Source: an uncultured Collinsella sp.
GTDB taxonomy: Bacteria > Actinomycetota > Coriobacteriia > Coriobacteriales > Coriobacteriaceae
Assembly (NCBI GenBank): GCA_900544865.1
Contig: UQXA01000009.1
Span: 1-64,000 of the forward strand
Reading direction: 5' to 3'
Length of the DNA: 64,000 nt
The translations under genes and the position numbers were made by a program. Each line of letters starts with the position of its first letter. Position 1 is the stretch's first letter. This document shows, piece after piece, positions 24,271 to 34,954 of the stretch. The notes under the pieces are model-generated. The model searched no databases. It saw only the letters and a list, made by a program, of their open reading frames with translations, and was not told where the DNA came from.

Positions 24271-25434
24271 CTATTTGATCACGCGCACGCGATACATCGA
24301 CGGAATCTGCTTGAGCGCCTCGATGGTGCTGCTGTCCAGGTGCTCATCGGTGTCGAACATGGTGTAGGCGTTCTCGCCGGCGGACTCGTTGGTCATACGC
24401 TGCACGTTGGCGTTGTCCTTGGCCAGGATGGCCGTGATCTGGCCGATCATGTTGGGCACGTTGGCGTGCAGGCAGGCAATGCGGCTTGCGGCGCGCGCCT
24501 TGCCCATGCTGCAGGCGGGGTAGTTGACGCTGTGCGCAATGTTGCCGTTCTCCAGGTAATCCTTGAGCTCGCTGATGGCCATGTCTGCGCAGTTGGCCTC
24601 GGCCTCGCCGGTGCCGGCGCCCGAGTGCGTGGTGATAAACGTATTGGGCATCTTGACGGTCTTGGGAGTGGCAAAGTCGCAGCTAAACCAGCTGAGCTTG
24701 CCTGCACGCAGGGCGGCGTCGACGGCGTCCTCGTCAATGATGGTCTCGCGTGCGTAGTTGATGAGCACGGCGTCCGGGGCCAGCAGGTTGATCTGCTCGG
24801 TGCTGATCATGCCGATGGTGTCGGCCTTGCTGGGCACGTGTACGGTGAGGTAGTCGCAGCCGCGGCAGAGATCCTCGAGCGTGCCCACGCGCTGCACCTC
24901 GCGGCTCAGCACCCACGCGTGCTCAACGGAAATGAACGGGTCGTAGCCGTAGACATCCATGCCCAGGTCGACGCAGGCGTTGGCGACCTTGGAGCCCACG
25001 TTGCCCAGGCCGATGACGCCGATGCGCTTGCCCTTGAGCTCGCGGCCCACAAAGGCCTTCTTGGCCTTCTCGGCATCGACCTGAATCTCAGGGTCGTCGG
25101 CGTTGTCGCGCACCCAGTTCATCGATTGCACCACGCCGCGGCTCGAGAGCACCAGCATGCCTAGGACGAGCTCCTTAACGGCGTTGCTGTTAGCGCCGGG
25201 GGAGTTAAAGACGACGACGCCCTTCTTGGCGTACTCCTTGACGGGGATGTTGTTGACGCCGGCGCCGCAGCGGGCGATGGCGCGGATGCCCTCGGGCAGC
25301 TCGTAGCCGTGCAGGTCGGTCGAGCGCATCAGGATGGCGTCGGCCTCTTCGGCGGTGCTCACAAATTCGTAGCCCTCGCCAAACTCGACTTTGCCGTCCT
25401 TGGTGATATCGTCGATGGTCTTAATCTTACGCAT
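24271..25434 (-). CDS. serA: D-3-phosphoglycerate dehydrogenase
   Basis: This 387-residue enzyme takes 3-phosphoglycerate to 3-phosphohydroxypyruvate with NAD, the first step of serine synthesis. Visible are AIARCGAGVNNIP (substrate loop), IGVIGLGNVGSKVAN (NAD-binding GxGxxG), INYARETIIDEDAV (catalytic Arg), HSGAGTGEAE (catalytic His) and a C-terminal ACT domain from about 315 (MIGQITAILAKDNANVQ). It is the short, single-ACT form common in Firmicutes and Actinobacteria. It lies 72 bases after serC in one transcript. Serine feedback via ACT is likely but unproven. Confidence 0.93.
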   Translation of the reverse strand: MRKIKTIDDITKDGKVEFGEGYEFVSTAEEADAILMRSTDLHGYELPEGIRAIARCGAGVNNIPVKEYAKKGVVVFNSPGANSNAVKELVLGMLVLSSRGVVQSMNWVRDNADDPEIQVDAEKAKKAFVGRELKGKRIGVIGLGNVGSKVANACVDLGMDVYGYDPFISVEHAWVLSREVQRVGTLEDLCRGCDYLTVHVPSKADTIGMISTEQINLLAPDAVLINYARETIIDEDAVDAALRAGKLSWFSCDFATPKTVKMPNTFITTHSGAGTGEAEANCADMAISELKDYLENGNIAHSVNYPACSMGKARAASRIACLHANVPNMIGQITAILAKDNANVQRMTNESAGENAYTMFDTDEHLDSSTIEALKQIPSMYRVRVIK

Positions 25435-25506
25435 GGAAAAACTCCTTAGCAGGTTTTGATCTAAACAGGTTGGTCTGAGGTGGCTGGTCGGCCCGCGTGC
25501 TGCGGG

Positions 25507-26631
<1,125 letters not shown>

Positions 26632-26762
26632 CTTCTAGTTCCCCCTCGTAGTCGTTTGAACGTTCGGGATACTTTAGCACAGTGGAGCGCCAGGCGCGAC
26701 CGCATCACAGCAAAACCCGAGTGCGCCGCTATGATTTACAGGATGGTTACATGGGGGAGGGC

Positions 26763-26936
26763 TTATCTCGAGGCCCGCATCCGATCCGCCTCGGCCTTCG
26801 CTTGTTTCCAGGGACGCACACGACCGTTGGTGAGGTCGTCATAACCATGAGCGATGGTACGTTGAATGTGATCTTCGCGTTCCTGAATGGTAGTTAGCGC
26901 GCGCGTCTGATCAGAAATAGGCTTTACGACAGGCAT
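26763..26936 (-). pseudogene. Short Phd/YefM-like antitoxin remnant
   Basis: The 57 residues begin PVVKPISD, as in Phd/YefM antitoxins, but then go directly to EREDHIQRTIAHGYDDLTNGRV and a C-terminal helix. The middle part of the DNA-binding domain (the 'LTKNGR' strand) seems to be missing. No toxin gene follows: 26640-26762 is non-coding. The start has GGAG 8-10 bases upstream, and an operator-like dyad lies at 26949-26976. It may be a deletion remnant, or a small antitoxin of another type. Confidence 0.5.
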
Positions 26937-26948
26937 ATGAAACTCCTT

Positions 26949-26976
26949 ACATAGAATCATATGTAGAACTCTATGT
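26949..26976. promoter_or_regulatory. Dyad upstream of antitoxin remnant
   Basis: ACATAGA (26949-26955) is repeated inverted as TCTATGT (26970-26976), and CATATG is at the centre. It is placed 13-40 bases before the remnant's start, like a Phd autoregulatory operator. Confidence 0.4.
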
Positions 26977-27137
26977 TGAGTGTAGCGGAGGGTGGCGTTG
27001 GGCGTGTGCGTGCCTGCATTCGTAAGCGCGGTTGTCTGGCAAGTGTGATTTGGGGCGACCTCGTTAAAGTTTCTAAGCTGCGAAAATGACCGTTAACCGG
27101 ATTAAATTTTGTTGCTCAACATTTGAAACTCTGGGCG

Positions 27138-27154
27138 TGGTAACTTTTTTACCA
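27138..27154. promoter_or_regulatory. Dyad and possible promoter upstream of BREX operon
   Basis: TGGTAA (27138-27143) faces TTACCA (27149-27154). A -10-like TATGAT follows at 27160-27165, about 110 bases before brxA. The region is AT-rich against its surroundings. It may be an operator-promoter for the BREX operon; no BrxR-type regulator gene is seen. Confidence 0.35.
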
Positions 27155-27277
27155 ACAGGTATGATTATTGTCATGTGCGCCGCGCCTGCCTGCCGGGTTG
27201 CGGCGTACTTGTGACAGCCTTTGACACCCTTGGAGCGTGTACTGTGGATGTAACCACAAAAAGCGTTCGGGGGGGGG

Positions 27278-27928
27278 GTGCTCACCCGCGAGCAATTCCT
27301 CCCGCATGAGATGCGCATCGTCGCTGCCCTTCGTATGCAGGGCGCAAGCGACGAGCAGGTCATTGTACGCGTAAAGAGCGAGAACCTCTTTCAATATCCC
27401 ACGGAGCGCATGGTCGCCAACCGCGCAACCGTGTGCCTTCGCCGCCTTGACGCCATGGTGCCCACGGACGCCGTATGCGCCGCGCGCGGCATCGACCCCA
27501 AAACCGCCGTCGAGGCTGCGTCATCCCTAACCAGGCTCATGGCATCCGGCACTCCCACGCAGGCGGACCAGGCCATCTTCTACAGCATGATCTGCCGCTA
27601 CGATATCGTGCGCGAGCTCGTGCTCGTCGAGGTAGGGGAGCGCCTACAAAACTTCGATTATGCCTTTACGGCGGTTGACCTCAACGCCTTTATGACACGC
27701 TTTACCACGGAGTATCCGGACGCGGCCCGCTGGACTGAGGCCACGGTCAAGCGCATTAAGGGCTCGCTCCGCCAGACGCTCCGCCATGCCGGCCTTATCG
27801 GCGAGGGCCAGGGCCCGGAGTCCGAGCGCCTGTCACCACTCTTCCTCGATTCCGATGTCGAGCGAGCCTTGGTTCAGCTGGGCGAGCAGTCGCTTATCGC
27901 GGCCCTTACCGGCAGGGCGGTGATGTAG
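27278..27928 (+). CDS. brxA: BREX system protein BrxA
   Basis: This 216-residue protein fits BrxA (DUF1819): an opening LTREQFLPHEMRIVAALRM, ENLFQYPTERMVANRA, the middle QAIFYSMICRYDIVRELVLVEVGERL, and ARWTEATVKRIKGSLRQTLRHAGLI. BrxA is a small DNA-binding part of type 1 BREX. The start is a GTG whose G is the last of a run of ten G (27269-27278). In the current reading the upstream frame is closed by TAA at 27251. Loss of one G would join brxA to an upstream GTG at 27244, preceded by GGAG. brxB begins 1 base after the stop. Confidence 0.85.
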   Translation: MLTREQFLPHEMRIVAALRMQGASDEQVIVRVKSENLFQYPTERMVANRATVCLRRLDAMVPTDAVCAARGIDPKTAVEAASSLTRLMASGTPTQADQAIFYSMICRYDIVRELVLVEVGERLQNFDYAFTAVDLNAFMTRFTTEYPDAARWTEATVKRIKGSLRQTLRHAGLIGEGQGPESERLSPLFLDSDVERALVQLGEQSLIAALTGRAVM

Positions 27929-27929
27929 C

Positions 27930-28622
27930 GTGGCTCCCGTCAAAAGCGCCGTCGACCCTGTTGTCACCCCGGCGACCGATCTCGCCACCAATATTGGCAT
28001 CCATTCCCGCAAGAGCGTCGTTGCGGCGCATGCCCGCTCCGAGCGTGCCTGTCAGGAATTTGAGCGCCGTGCGCAGCTTCTGCGCGAGTGCCTGTGCAGC
28101 GAGGACTTTTTGGCCAACAAGGGCATAGGCAATGAGATCGGCTTTCACACCTTTTGCTATGACCCGGCGCTGGAGTTTGAGGCGCGTGCATTATTTGGCA
28201 CCCTTTCACGCGATGCCGAGGCCGACAAGCTTCCGTGCGCGCTCAAGGTCGTGAACCTTTACGACGCCGTGCTGGCAATTCTCGAAAAGCGCCGTGTCCT
28301 CAAGGCTATCCCGCACCAAGAGGAGCGCCGCGGTACCCAGCGCGTGCTCGAGGACGTGGCCAAGTTCGCCTCGCCCGAGAAAGTCGCCGCGTACATCCTT
28401 GAGCAGACCGAGCCGCACATGCCCGGAGACGTCATCCTTCTCACCGGCGCGGGCGAGGTTTTCCCGTTCTTTCGCATACACACGCTTCTCCACTGCATGC
28501 TTGCGGATTTTGATGAGGTGCCTGTGGTCGCCGCCTATCCGGGCAGTTTCAACGGCTCTTCTTTCCAGCTCTTTAACCGTCTGCCGGCCGACAACTACTA
28601 CCGCGCCATCGATATCTCGTAA
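27930..28622 (+). CDS. brxB: BREX system protein BrxB
   Basis: This 230-residue protein matches BrxB (DUF1788). It includes KVVNLYDAVLAILEKRRVLK and a late block HMPGDVILLTGAGEVFPFFRIHTLL, then VVAAYPGSFNGSSFQLF with YYRAIDI at the end. 'YPG.' near the C-terminus is characteristic of the family, which resembles RecB-linked and RNA-binding-like folds and is needed for BREX defence in tested systems. It starts at GTG, 1 base after brxA. Confidence 0.88.
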   Translation: MAPVKSAVDPVVTPATDLATNIGIHSRKSVVAAHARSERACQEFERRAQLLRECLCSEDFLANKGIGNEIGFHTFCYDPALEFEARALFGTLSRDAEADKLPCALKVVNLYDAVLAILEKRRVLKAIPHQEERRGTQRVLEDVAKFASPEKVAAYILEQTEPHMPGDVILLTGAGEVFPFFRIHTLLHCMLADFDEVPVVAAYPGSFNGSSFQLFNRLPADNYYRAIDIS

Positions 28623-28699
28623 GCACGGCTCCCCGCAGACAAGGCACTGCCGCCGGCAACAACCCTTTGCCATACGTTCCCAAACCCAAAGGAGCACCC

Positions 28700-31600
28700 A
28701 TGGACAACACGATCATTCGCGACCTCTTTGCAAAAGACATCAACCGCTCCATCAACGGCGTGGTCAAGGTCCAGGATTCAAAAGATGGGTCCATCCGCCA
28801 GGAGCTTGACGAGTACGTGGTGACGCGCGAGCTGCAAGGGCACCTTGCCACGTTCTTCAAGGCATACGGCGATGCCATCGATGTGCCCACCGACAAGATC
28901 GGCGTGTGGATCAGTGGCTTCTTCGGTTCCGGTAAATCGCACTTCCTCAAGATGCTGAGCTACCTGCTCGAGAATCGCCAGATCGGTGGCATGAGCGCCA
29001 TTCGCTACTTTGACGGCAAAATCGTCGACCCCATGGTCGCGGCTGCCATGGAGCGCGCGTGCTCGGTGCCCACGCAGGCCATCCTCTTTAACATCGATAG
29101 CAAGGCGGGCCAGTGGAAGCAGGGTGATACGGCTCCCACGGCGCTGCTTCGCGGATTTGAGCGCATGTTCTACGAGGCGCGCGGCTTCTACGGCGAGGAC
29201 CTCAAGCTTGCAAAGCTCGAGGACTACATCGATTCCCTGGGCAAGACCCAGGAGTTCCGCGAGGCCTTTGAGCGCGTGAACGGCGAGTCTTGGCTCCAGA
29301 CCCGCGATACCTACAGCTACTTTGAGGACGACGTCGTCGAGGTGCTGCAGAGCGTGCTCGGCATGAGCGAAAAGGCCGCATGGAACTGGCTCGAGGGTTC
29401 TGAGGACGAGGTTTTGGCCCCTGATGTCTTTGCCAAAAAGGTCAAGGACTACGTAGACGCTCAGGCAGCGGCCCGCGGCGGCAACTTCCGTTTGCTCTTT
29501 ATGGTCGACGAGGTGGGTCAGTTTATTACAAACGACAAGGACCCAAGCCTTATGCTGAGCCTTCAGACCATCGTCGAGGAGCTGGGTGCCGCCTGCGGTG
29601 GCCGCGTGTGGGTGATGGTTACGAGCCAGGAGGCCATCGACAACCTGAGCCTGCCCGTGGGCAACGACTTTTCAAAGATCCAGGGCCGCTTCAATACCCG
29701 CCTTTCGCTCTCCAGCTCCAGCGTGGACGAGGTCATCCAGCGCCGTGTGCTCGAGAAGACCGCGCCGGCGGCCGATATGCTTGCACAGGTCTACGAGCAA
29801 GACGCCGCCGTGCTTAAAAACAACTTTACCTTTGAGGGTGGCTCGCGCTCCGACCTTGCCGGCTACGCCAACTCCAAGGATTTTGTGGCCAGCTACCCGT
29901 TTGTGGGCTACCAGTTTAAGCTCCTGCCCGACGTGATGACCGAGGTGCGCAAGCACGGTGTCAAGGCCAAGCACATGTCAACGGGCGAGCGCTCCATGCT
30001 GAGCGCGTTCCAGGAGAGCGCTCAGGTCATCCAGTATGACCAGACCGGTGCACTCGTGCCGTTCTGGTGCTTCTTCGACACTATCTCCAAAGACCTTGAG
30101 CACGGCATCAACCAGGTGGTCGACCGCGCGGTCCGTGCGGCCGAGGACGCAAAGGGCCTTGAACCCTACGACGTTCAGGTGCTCAAGCTCCTGTACCTGA
30201 TTCGTTACATCGGCTACGTTAAGGCCACGGTCGAGAACATCTCCATCTTCATGATCGACGGCCTCGACGTGGACATGCGCGCCCTCAAGGACCGCGTCAA
30301 GGAGTCCCTTGCCCGCCTGGAGCGCGAGAACTACGTGGCACGCCAGGGCGATGCCTATAGCTTCCTCACCGACGAGGAGCAGGAGATAGCGCAGGAGATC
30401 GCACGCACTCCGGTCGATAACGCGCAGGTGGTCGAGTCTATCAAAAAGCGCCTGTTCGACAGCATCTACACCGCGCGTAAACTCAACCGCGGGGCCAACG
30501 ACTTTCCTTTTGACCGCTATGTGGACGGCTCAATCCACGGTGCCAGCATGGGCGGCATGGAGCTTTGCGTGGCGACTATGGCGAGCGATCTGGGCCGTGC
30601 GGACGATACCGAGCTGGCCTTGGCTTCTTCGGGCAAAGCCATCGTGGCTTTGAGCGACGAGGCGGATTATTGGGAGACGCTCGTCAACGCCGCCAAGATC
30701 CGCAAGTACGCCAAGACGCGAAATCTCCAGGAGCTTCAGCCGAGTACGCGCCAGATCGTCGAGTCCAAGATGCGCGAGGCAGCCTATAACGAGAAAGAGG
30801 CCGATGTCCTTTTGAGCGAGGCCGTACTCCATGCACGTTGCGCGGTCAACGGCCGCATAATTGAGGTCCGCGCGGCCAAACCCGCTCAGGTCTTTGAGCA
30901 AGTGCTGGCGCAGCTGTGCGATGTGGTCTTTGAAAAGGCCGACTATATCGGCGCGCCGGTCACGAGCGATTCCGATATCCGCTCCACTCTGGCGGGCAAC
31001 GTTCAAGCGGGGCTCGCTGGCATGGACGCGGGCAACACGCGTGCGCTCAAGGAGGTCGAGGACTACCTCAAAGTTCAGCACCAGCGCCACCTGGATACCG
31101 CTATGGGCGATATCCAGCGCAGGTACCAGCAAAAGCCCTATGGCTGGCGCGAGGTTGACATCGCAAATGTGGTGGCGCAGCTTGTAGTGGAGCAGCGCGC
31201 GCAGGTGCTGTTTGGCGGTCAGACGGTTCAAGCTAACGACAGCCGCATGGTGTCGCTCCTGCGTAAGGATGCCGATAAGGCCCAGGTGCGTTTGCGCGTG
31301 CGCATGAGCGACCGGTTGCTGCGCGCCACGGGCGAGCTTATGCGTGACCTGTTTGATCTCAAGACCGTGCCCTCCAACGAGGATAAGCTCGTGGCCGAGC
31401 TCAAGGAGCGCCTTGAGGGCTTGCGTGAGGTGTGCGTCGCCATGGCACGCGACTACTACACGGGTATCAAGCCGGCCTACCCGTATCCCGGTGAGGACGA
31501 GTGCGAGAAGATGCGCTCGGAGGTGGTCGACGTTCTTAAGGACCAGAGCGATTCCGAGGCGTTCTTGACCACGTTCACCAAGCACGAGGACCGCCTGCTC

Positions 31601-32362
31601 GATGCCAAGGAAGACTTTGACAAGGTGGTTGAGTTCTTCGAGTCCAACCAACGAACAGCGTTTGACCACGCCAAGGATTTCTTGAGCCGCACCGAGGGCA
31701 TCGAGTATGCCTCCGATGACATTCCCAACGCGGTGGAGAACGTGGCAAAGGTACGCGAGATCCTCAAAGACCCAAAGCCCTACGGCCGCATTAAAGACCT
31801 TCAGCCGTTGATGGCACCCGTCAAGGAAGACATCAAAAAGCACCTGGGCATTCGCCGCAACGAGTTCTTGTGTCGTATCGAAAACGACCTGCAGGATTTG
31901 CGGAAGCAGGCCGAGAGCCAAGAAGGTTTTGTCAAGCAGGCCAAGGATGCCATCGCGGACGCCAACACCAGGTATGAGTCGTTCAAGAACCGCGCCCATG
32001 GCGTCCAGAGCCTCAACGAGCTTAACGCCCTCGCGGCAAACTGGGAAAACTGGATCGTTGCTGCAACCAACAAGATATACGACGCCGTGGATGAGGCCCG
32101 CATGCGAATGGACAACGAGCGCCGCACCACCGAGGTCACGAGTACGGGTGAGGTGGTCAAGAAGATCTCCAACAAGGGCGCCGCATCGTCTGCGCCCGTG
32201 CCCGCGTCTAAGCCCCAGCGCAAGATCAAGACCGTGCGCCGCGCCGATTTGGCCAAGCCGAGTCGCCTCTTGTCCGCAGAGGACGTGGAGCGCTACGTGG
32301 ACGACCTGCGCTCTCGCCTTATGCAGGAGCTCGCTGCAAACGACGAGATTCGTATCAACTAA
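28700..32362 (+). CDS. brxC: BREX system P-loop protein BrxC
   Basis: This 1220-residue protein is the large ATPase of BREX. IRDLFAKDINRSINGVVKV opens it, and the Walker A GFFGSGKSHF lies at about residues 73-82. LLFMVDEVGQFI looks like Walker B. The C-terminal third is long charged helices, then a Ser/Pro/Ala linker (SSAPVPASKPQRK) and a short helical end. Length agrees with BrxC/PglY (about 1200). The ATG at 28700 follows AAAGGAG; an in-frame extension to 28667 is not preferred. pglX starts 66 bases after it. Confidence 0.93.
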   Translation: MDNTIIRDLFAKDINRSINGVVKVQDSKDGSIRQELDEYVVTRELQGHLATFFKAYGDAIDVPTDKIGVWISGFFGSGKSHFLKMLSYLLENRQIGGMSAIRYFDGKIVDPMVAAAMERACSVPTQAILFNIDSKAGQWKQGDTAPTALLRGFERMFYEARGFYGEDLKLAKLEDYIDSLGKTQEFREAFERVNGESWLQTRDTYSYFEDDVVEVLQSVLGMSEKAAWNWLEGSEDEVLAPDVFAKKVKDYVDAQAAARGGNFRLLFMVDEVGQFITNDKDPSLMLSLQTIVEELGAACGGRVWVMVTSQEAIDNLSLPVGNDFSKIQGRFNTRLSLSSSSVDEVIQRRVLEKTAPAADMLAQVYEQDAAVLKNNFTFEGGSRSDLAGYANSKDFVASYPFVGYQFKLLPDVMTEVRKHGVKAKHMSTGERSMLSAFQESAQVIQYDQTGALVPFWCFFDTISKDLEHGINQVVDRAVRAAEDAKGLEPYDVQVLKLLYLIRYIGYVKATVENISIFMIDGLDVDMRALKDRVKESLARLERENYVARQGDAYSFLTDEEQEIAQEIARTPVDNAQVVESIKKRLFDSIYTARKLNRGANDFPFDRYVDGSIHGASMGGMELCVATMASDLGRADDTELALASSGKAIVALSDEADYWETLVNAAKIRKYAKTRNLQELQPSTRQIVESKMREAAYNEKEADVLLSEAVLHARCAVNGRIIEVRAAKPAQVFEQVLAQLCDVVFEKADYIGAPVTSDSDIRSTLAGNVQAGLAGMDAGNTRALKEVEDYLKVQHQRHLDTAMGDIQRRYQQKPYGWREVDIANVVAQLVVEQRAQVLFGGQTVQANDSRMVSLLRKDADKAQVRLRVRMSDRLLRATGELMRDLFDLKTVPSNEDKLVAELKERLEGLREVCVAMARDYYTGIKPAYPYPGEDECEKMRSEVVDVLKDQSDSEAFLTTFTKHEDRLLDAKEDFDKVVEFFESNQRTAFDHAKDFLSRTEGIEYASDDIPNAVENVAKVREILKDPKPYGRIKDLQPLMAPVKEDIKKHLGIRRNEFLCRIENDLQDLRKQAESQEGFVKQAKDAIADANTRYESFKNRAHGVQSLNELNALAANWENWIVAATNKIYDAVDEARMRMDNERRTTEVTSTGEVVKKISNKGAASSAPVPASKPQRKIKTVRRADLAKPSRLLSAEDVERYVDDLRSRLMQELAANDEIRIN

Positions 32363-32428
32363 CTCGCGGAGCCACCGGTGCCAAAGCGAGCACCGGTGGT
32401 TTATGGCGTTTAGAAAGGCTCATCAACC

Positions 32429-34945
32429 ATGAACGATTCTGCTCTTAAGAGCTTCTGCACCTGGGCCCGTACAGAGCTCATCAAAGGCGTGGAGGCACAG
32501 ATGGTGCGCTACGGCGTCACCGAACCTGTACCTTCGCCCGTTGGGTCCGAGACCGTCAACGGCCTGCCCCTAAGTCCTGCTGAGGTTGTGCAGCGTGACG
32601 AGCTGCTGCGCATACAGACAGAGGTGGGTCACGAGGCGCTGCGCGACCGAGCGGCCTACACCTGGTTCAACCGCATCGTGGCCATTCGCTTTATGGATGC
32701 ACGCGGATGGCTCCCCAGCCGTATGCGCATGCTGAGTCGTGCGGACGGCAGCCATGGCAGCGAGGCCGTGGAGAACGCACTGGACGTGGAGATAGCGACG
32801 GCCGATACCGATCGCATAGCCGAGCTCAAGATGGCGGGCTTGGATGAACCGCTGTGGCGCTACCTGTTTATGGCTCAGTGCGAGGAGCTTGCCGATTGCC
32901 TGCCGGGCGTCTTTGAACGCGTGGGCGGTGCCATGGAGCTGCTGTTGCCCCAGGGCCTCATGATGTCCGACGGCGTGGTGGGCAAACTCAACACCATTCT
33001 CGCTGACGAGGACTGGCGCAAGGGCGTGACCGTTCTGGGCTGGATGTATCAGTACTACAACGCTGACGTTAAAGACGAGTTCTTCAAGGCAAAACGCAAA
33101 GCAGCGGCGGCGGACATCGCGCCCGCCACGCAGCTCTTCACCCCCGAGTGGATCGTGCGCTATATGGTCCAGAACTCGCTCGGCCGTCTGTGGATGCTCA
33201 ACAACCCGGGGAGTTCGCTGCGCGAGCGCATGGAGTATTACATCGAGCCTGATACTGAGCACGAGGACTTCATCCGCATTTCGAGCCCCGAGGAGATAAC
33301 CCTCTGCGACCCCGCATGTGGCTCGGGCCATATCCTGGTCTATGCGTTTGAGCTGCTCTTTGCCGTGTACGAGGAGCGCGGCTACCGCGAGCGCGAGATC
33401 CCGGAGCTCATCCTGACCAAAAACCTCGCTGGCATGGAGATCGACCCCCGTGCGGCTCAGATCGCGGAGCTGGCGCTTGCCATGTGCGCCCGCGAGCACG
33501 ATCGTCGCTTCTTTAGGCGTGGCGTTCGCGCCGACGTTGCCGTGCTCTCGAGCATCCCGCTAGGGGAGGACGAGCTGCCGGGTAACAAGAAGCTCGCCGA
33601 GGAGCTGAGTCATTTGGGCGAGATCGGTTCGCTGCTCAATCCCTCAGAGGACGAGATCGACGAGCTCAAGGCTGCCGCCGCGAGTTGTTCCGATGACCTT
33701 TTTGCCGCTACGGCCAAAACTAAGCTCGAAAGCGCTGCCGCCATCTGCGAGAAGCTGTCCCGTCGTTTTACCTGCACCGTTGCGAATCCTCCGTATATGG
33801 GCAGCAGCAGCTTTAACCCCTTCATGAGCAAGTGGGTCAAGAAGAACTACCCCGACGTGAAGAGCGACCTCTTCTCCAGCTTTGTCGTTCGCATGTTCAG
33901 TCTCGCCAAGGACCACGGCGAGTGCGGAGTCATGTCGCCTTTCGTCTGGATGTTCATCGGAAGCTATGAGAAGCTCCGCAACGAGATTATCGACAACAGA
34001 ACGCTTACCTCCCTCATTCAACTTGAGTACTCGGGCTTCGCTGGCGCGACTGTGCCCATCTGCACCTACACGTTTCACAACTCACTCATCAAAGGCTACA
34101 AGGGAGGCTACGTGCGCCTTTCTGACTTCGTTGGCGCCGCTGTCCAGGCTCCCAAGGCCCTCGAGGCAATCCAAAACCCCGACTGCGGCTGGTTCTACCG
34201 CCGCAACGCCGAGACCTTCAGGCAGATCCCCGGCACCCCCATAGCCTACTGGGCCAGTGATGCCCTTGTTGAATCGTTCACAAAAGGAAGGAGGCTCGAT
34301 GCTGTTGCTACTCCGCGACAGGGCTTGGCGACGAGCGATAATGGCCGCTTTTTGAGGAAATGGTGGGAAGTAGCGCCTTCCAACACATCGCGAGATTGTA
34401 GCGGCAGGCCTGAGGCAAAGCAGAGTGGCTCCCGTTGGTTCCCGATTATTCGGGGCGGCTCCTATCGAAAGTGGTGGGGTGACTACGACGAGGTGGTTAA
34501 CTGGTTTGATGACGGTCGGGAGATGAAGGAAGCAATTCTGTCCAAGTATACTTATCTCTCTACACCTGATTTTGTGATCAAGAACCAGAACGACTATTTC
34601 AAGCCCGCAGTTTCCTGGTCTAAAATTTCTTCCAGCCTCGCCTCCTTTAGGTTTGCGCCTCGAGGGATGCTTTTTGAGGTAGCTGGAGCATGTCTTTTTG
34701 CGGAGCCGAACGAGCTCCGATACATCCAGGCTTTCTGCAACTGTTCCATTGCCGAAATTGATTTGGCGTTTATGTCGCCGACTCTAAACTTTGAGGTAGG
34801 CCAAATCGGTCAGTTGCCAATCATCCAAGATGAGGCTGCCGAGCCGACTGTCTGTTCACTCGTTGAAGAATCTCGCTCAATTTCAAAGGCGGACTACGAT
34901 TCGTTTGAAACCTCTTGGGATTTTAAACGTAATCCTCTTGTCTAG
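32429..34945 (+). CDS. pglX: BREX adenine methyltransferase PglX, N-terminal part (split gene)
   Basis: These 838 residues hold the N-terminal helical region, the methyltransferase core (LFTPEWIVRYMVQNSLGRLW; motif I DPACGSGHIL at 294; motif IV NPPYMG at 453) and the target-recognition region (about 600-815). PglX marks host DNA at non-palindromic sites and takes part in phage exclusion. It stops just after SFETSWDFKRNPLV. Full type 1 PglX (about 1200 residues) goes on without break into a region containing 'NEEELNRIF', which here is a separate gene at 35946. From about 34280 the DNA is AT-richer than the upstream part, suggesting that the recognition segment was exchanged. Confidence 0.88.
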   Translation: MNDSALKSFCTWARTELIKGVEAQMVRYGVTEPVPSPVGSETVNGLPLSPAEVVQRDELLRIQTEVGHEALRDRAAYTWFNRIVAIRFMDARGWLPSRMRMLSRADGSHGSEAVENALDVEIATADTDRIAELKMAGLDEPLWRYLFMAQCEELADCLPGVFERVGGAMELLLPQGLMMSDGVVGKLNTILADEDWRKGVTVLGWMYQYYNADVKDEFFKAKRKAAAADIAPATQLFTPEWIVRYMVQNSLGRLWMLNNPGSSLRERMEYYIEPDTEHEDFIRISSPEEITLCDPACGSGHILVYAFELLFAVYEERGYREREIPELILTKNLAGMEIDPRAAQIAELALAMCAREHDRRFFRRGVRADVAVLSSIPLGEDELPGNKKLAEELSHLGEIGSLLNPSEDEIDELKAAAASCSDDLFAATAKTKLESAAAICEKLSRRFTCTVANPPYMGSSSFNPFMSKWVKKNYPDVKSDLFSSFVVRMFSLAKDHGECGVMSPFVWMFIGSYEKLRNEIIDNRTLTSLIQLEYSGFAGATVPICTYTFHNSLIKGYKGGYVRLSDFVGAAVQAPKALEAIQNPDCGWFYRRNAETFRQIPGTPIAYWASDALVESFTKGRRLDAVATPRQGLATSDNGRFLRKWWEVAPSNTSRDCSGRPEAKQSGSRWFPIIRGGSYRKWWGDYDEVVNWFDDGREMKEAILSKYTYLSTPDFVIKNQNDYFKPAVSWSKISSSLASFRFAPRGMLFEVAGACLFAEPNELRYIQAFCNCSIAEIDLAFMSPTLNFEVGQIGQLPIIQDEAAEPTVCSLVEESRSISKADYDSFETSWDFKRNPLV

Positions 34946-34954
34946 GTGATCGCC

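Noticed and set aside
27269..27278. Treating brxA as a frameshifted pseudogene because of the G-run
   Set aside because: The GTG at 27278 gives nearly the complete family length with proper N-terminal residues, so the gene can be read as it stands.
30530..31999. Long antisense frame within brxC
   Set aside because: It is a codon-bias shadow; the plus strand encodes a continuous 1220-residue BrxC.
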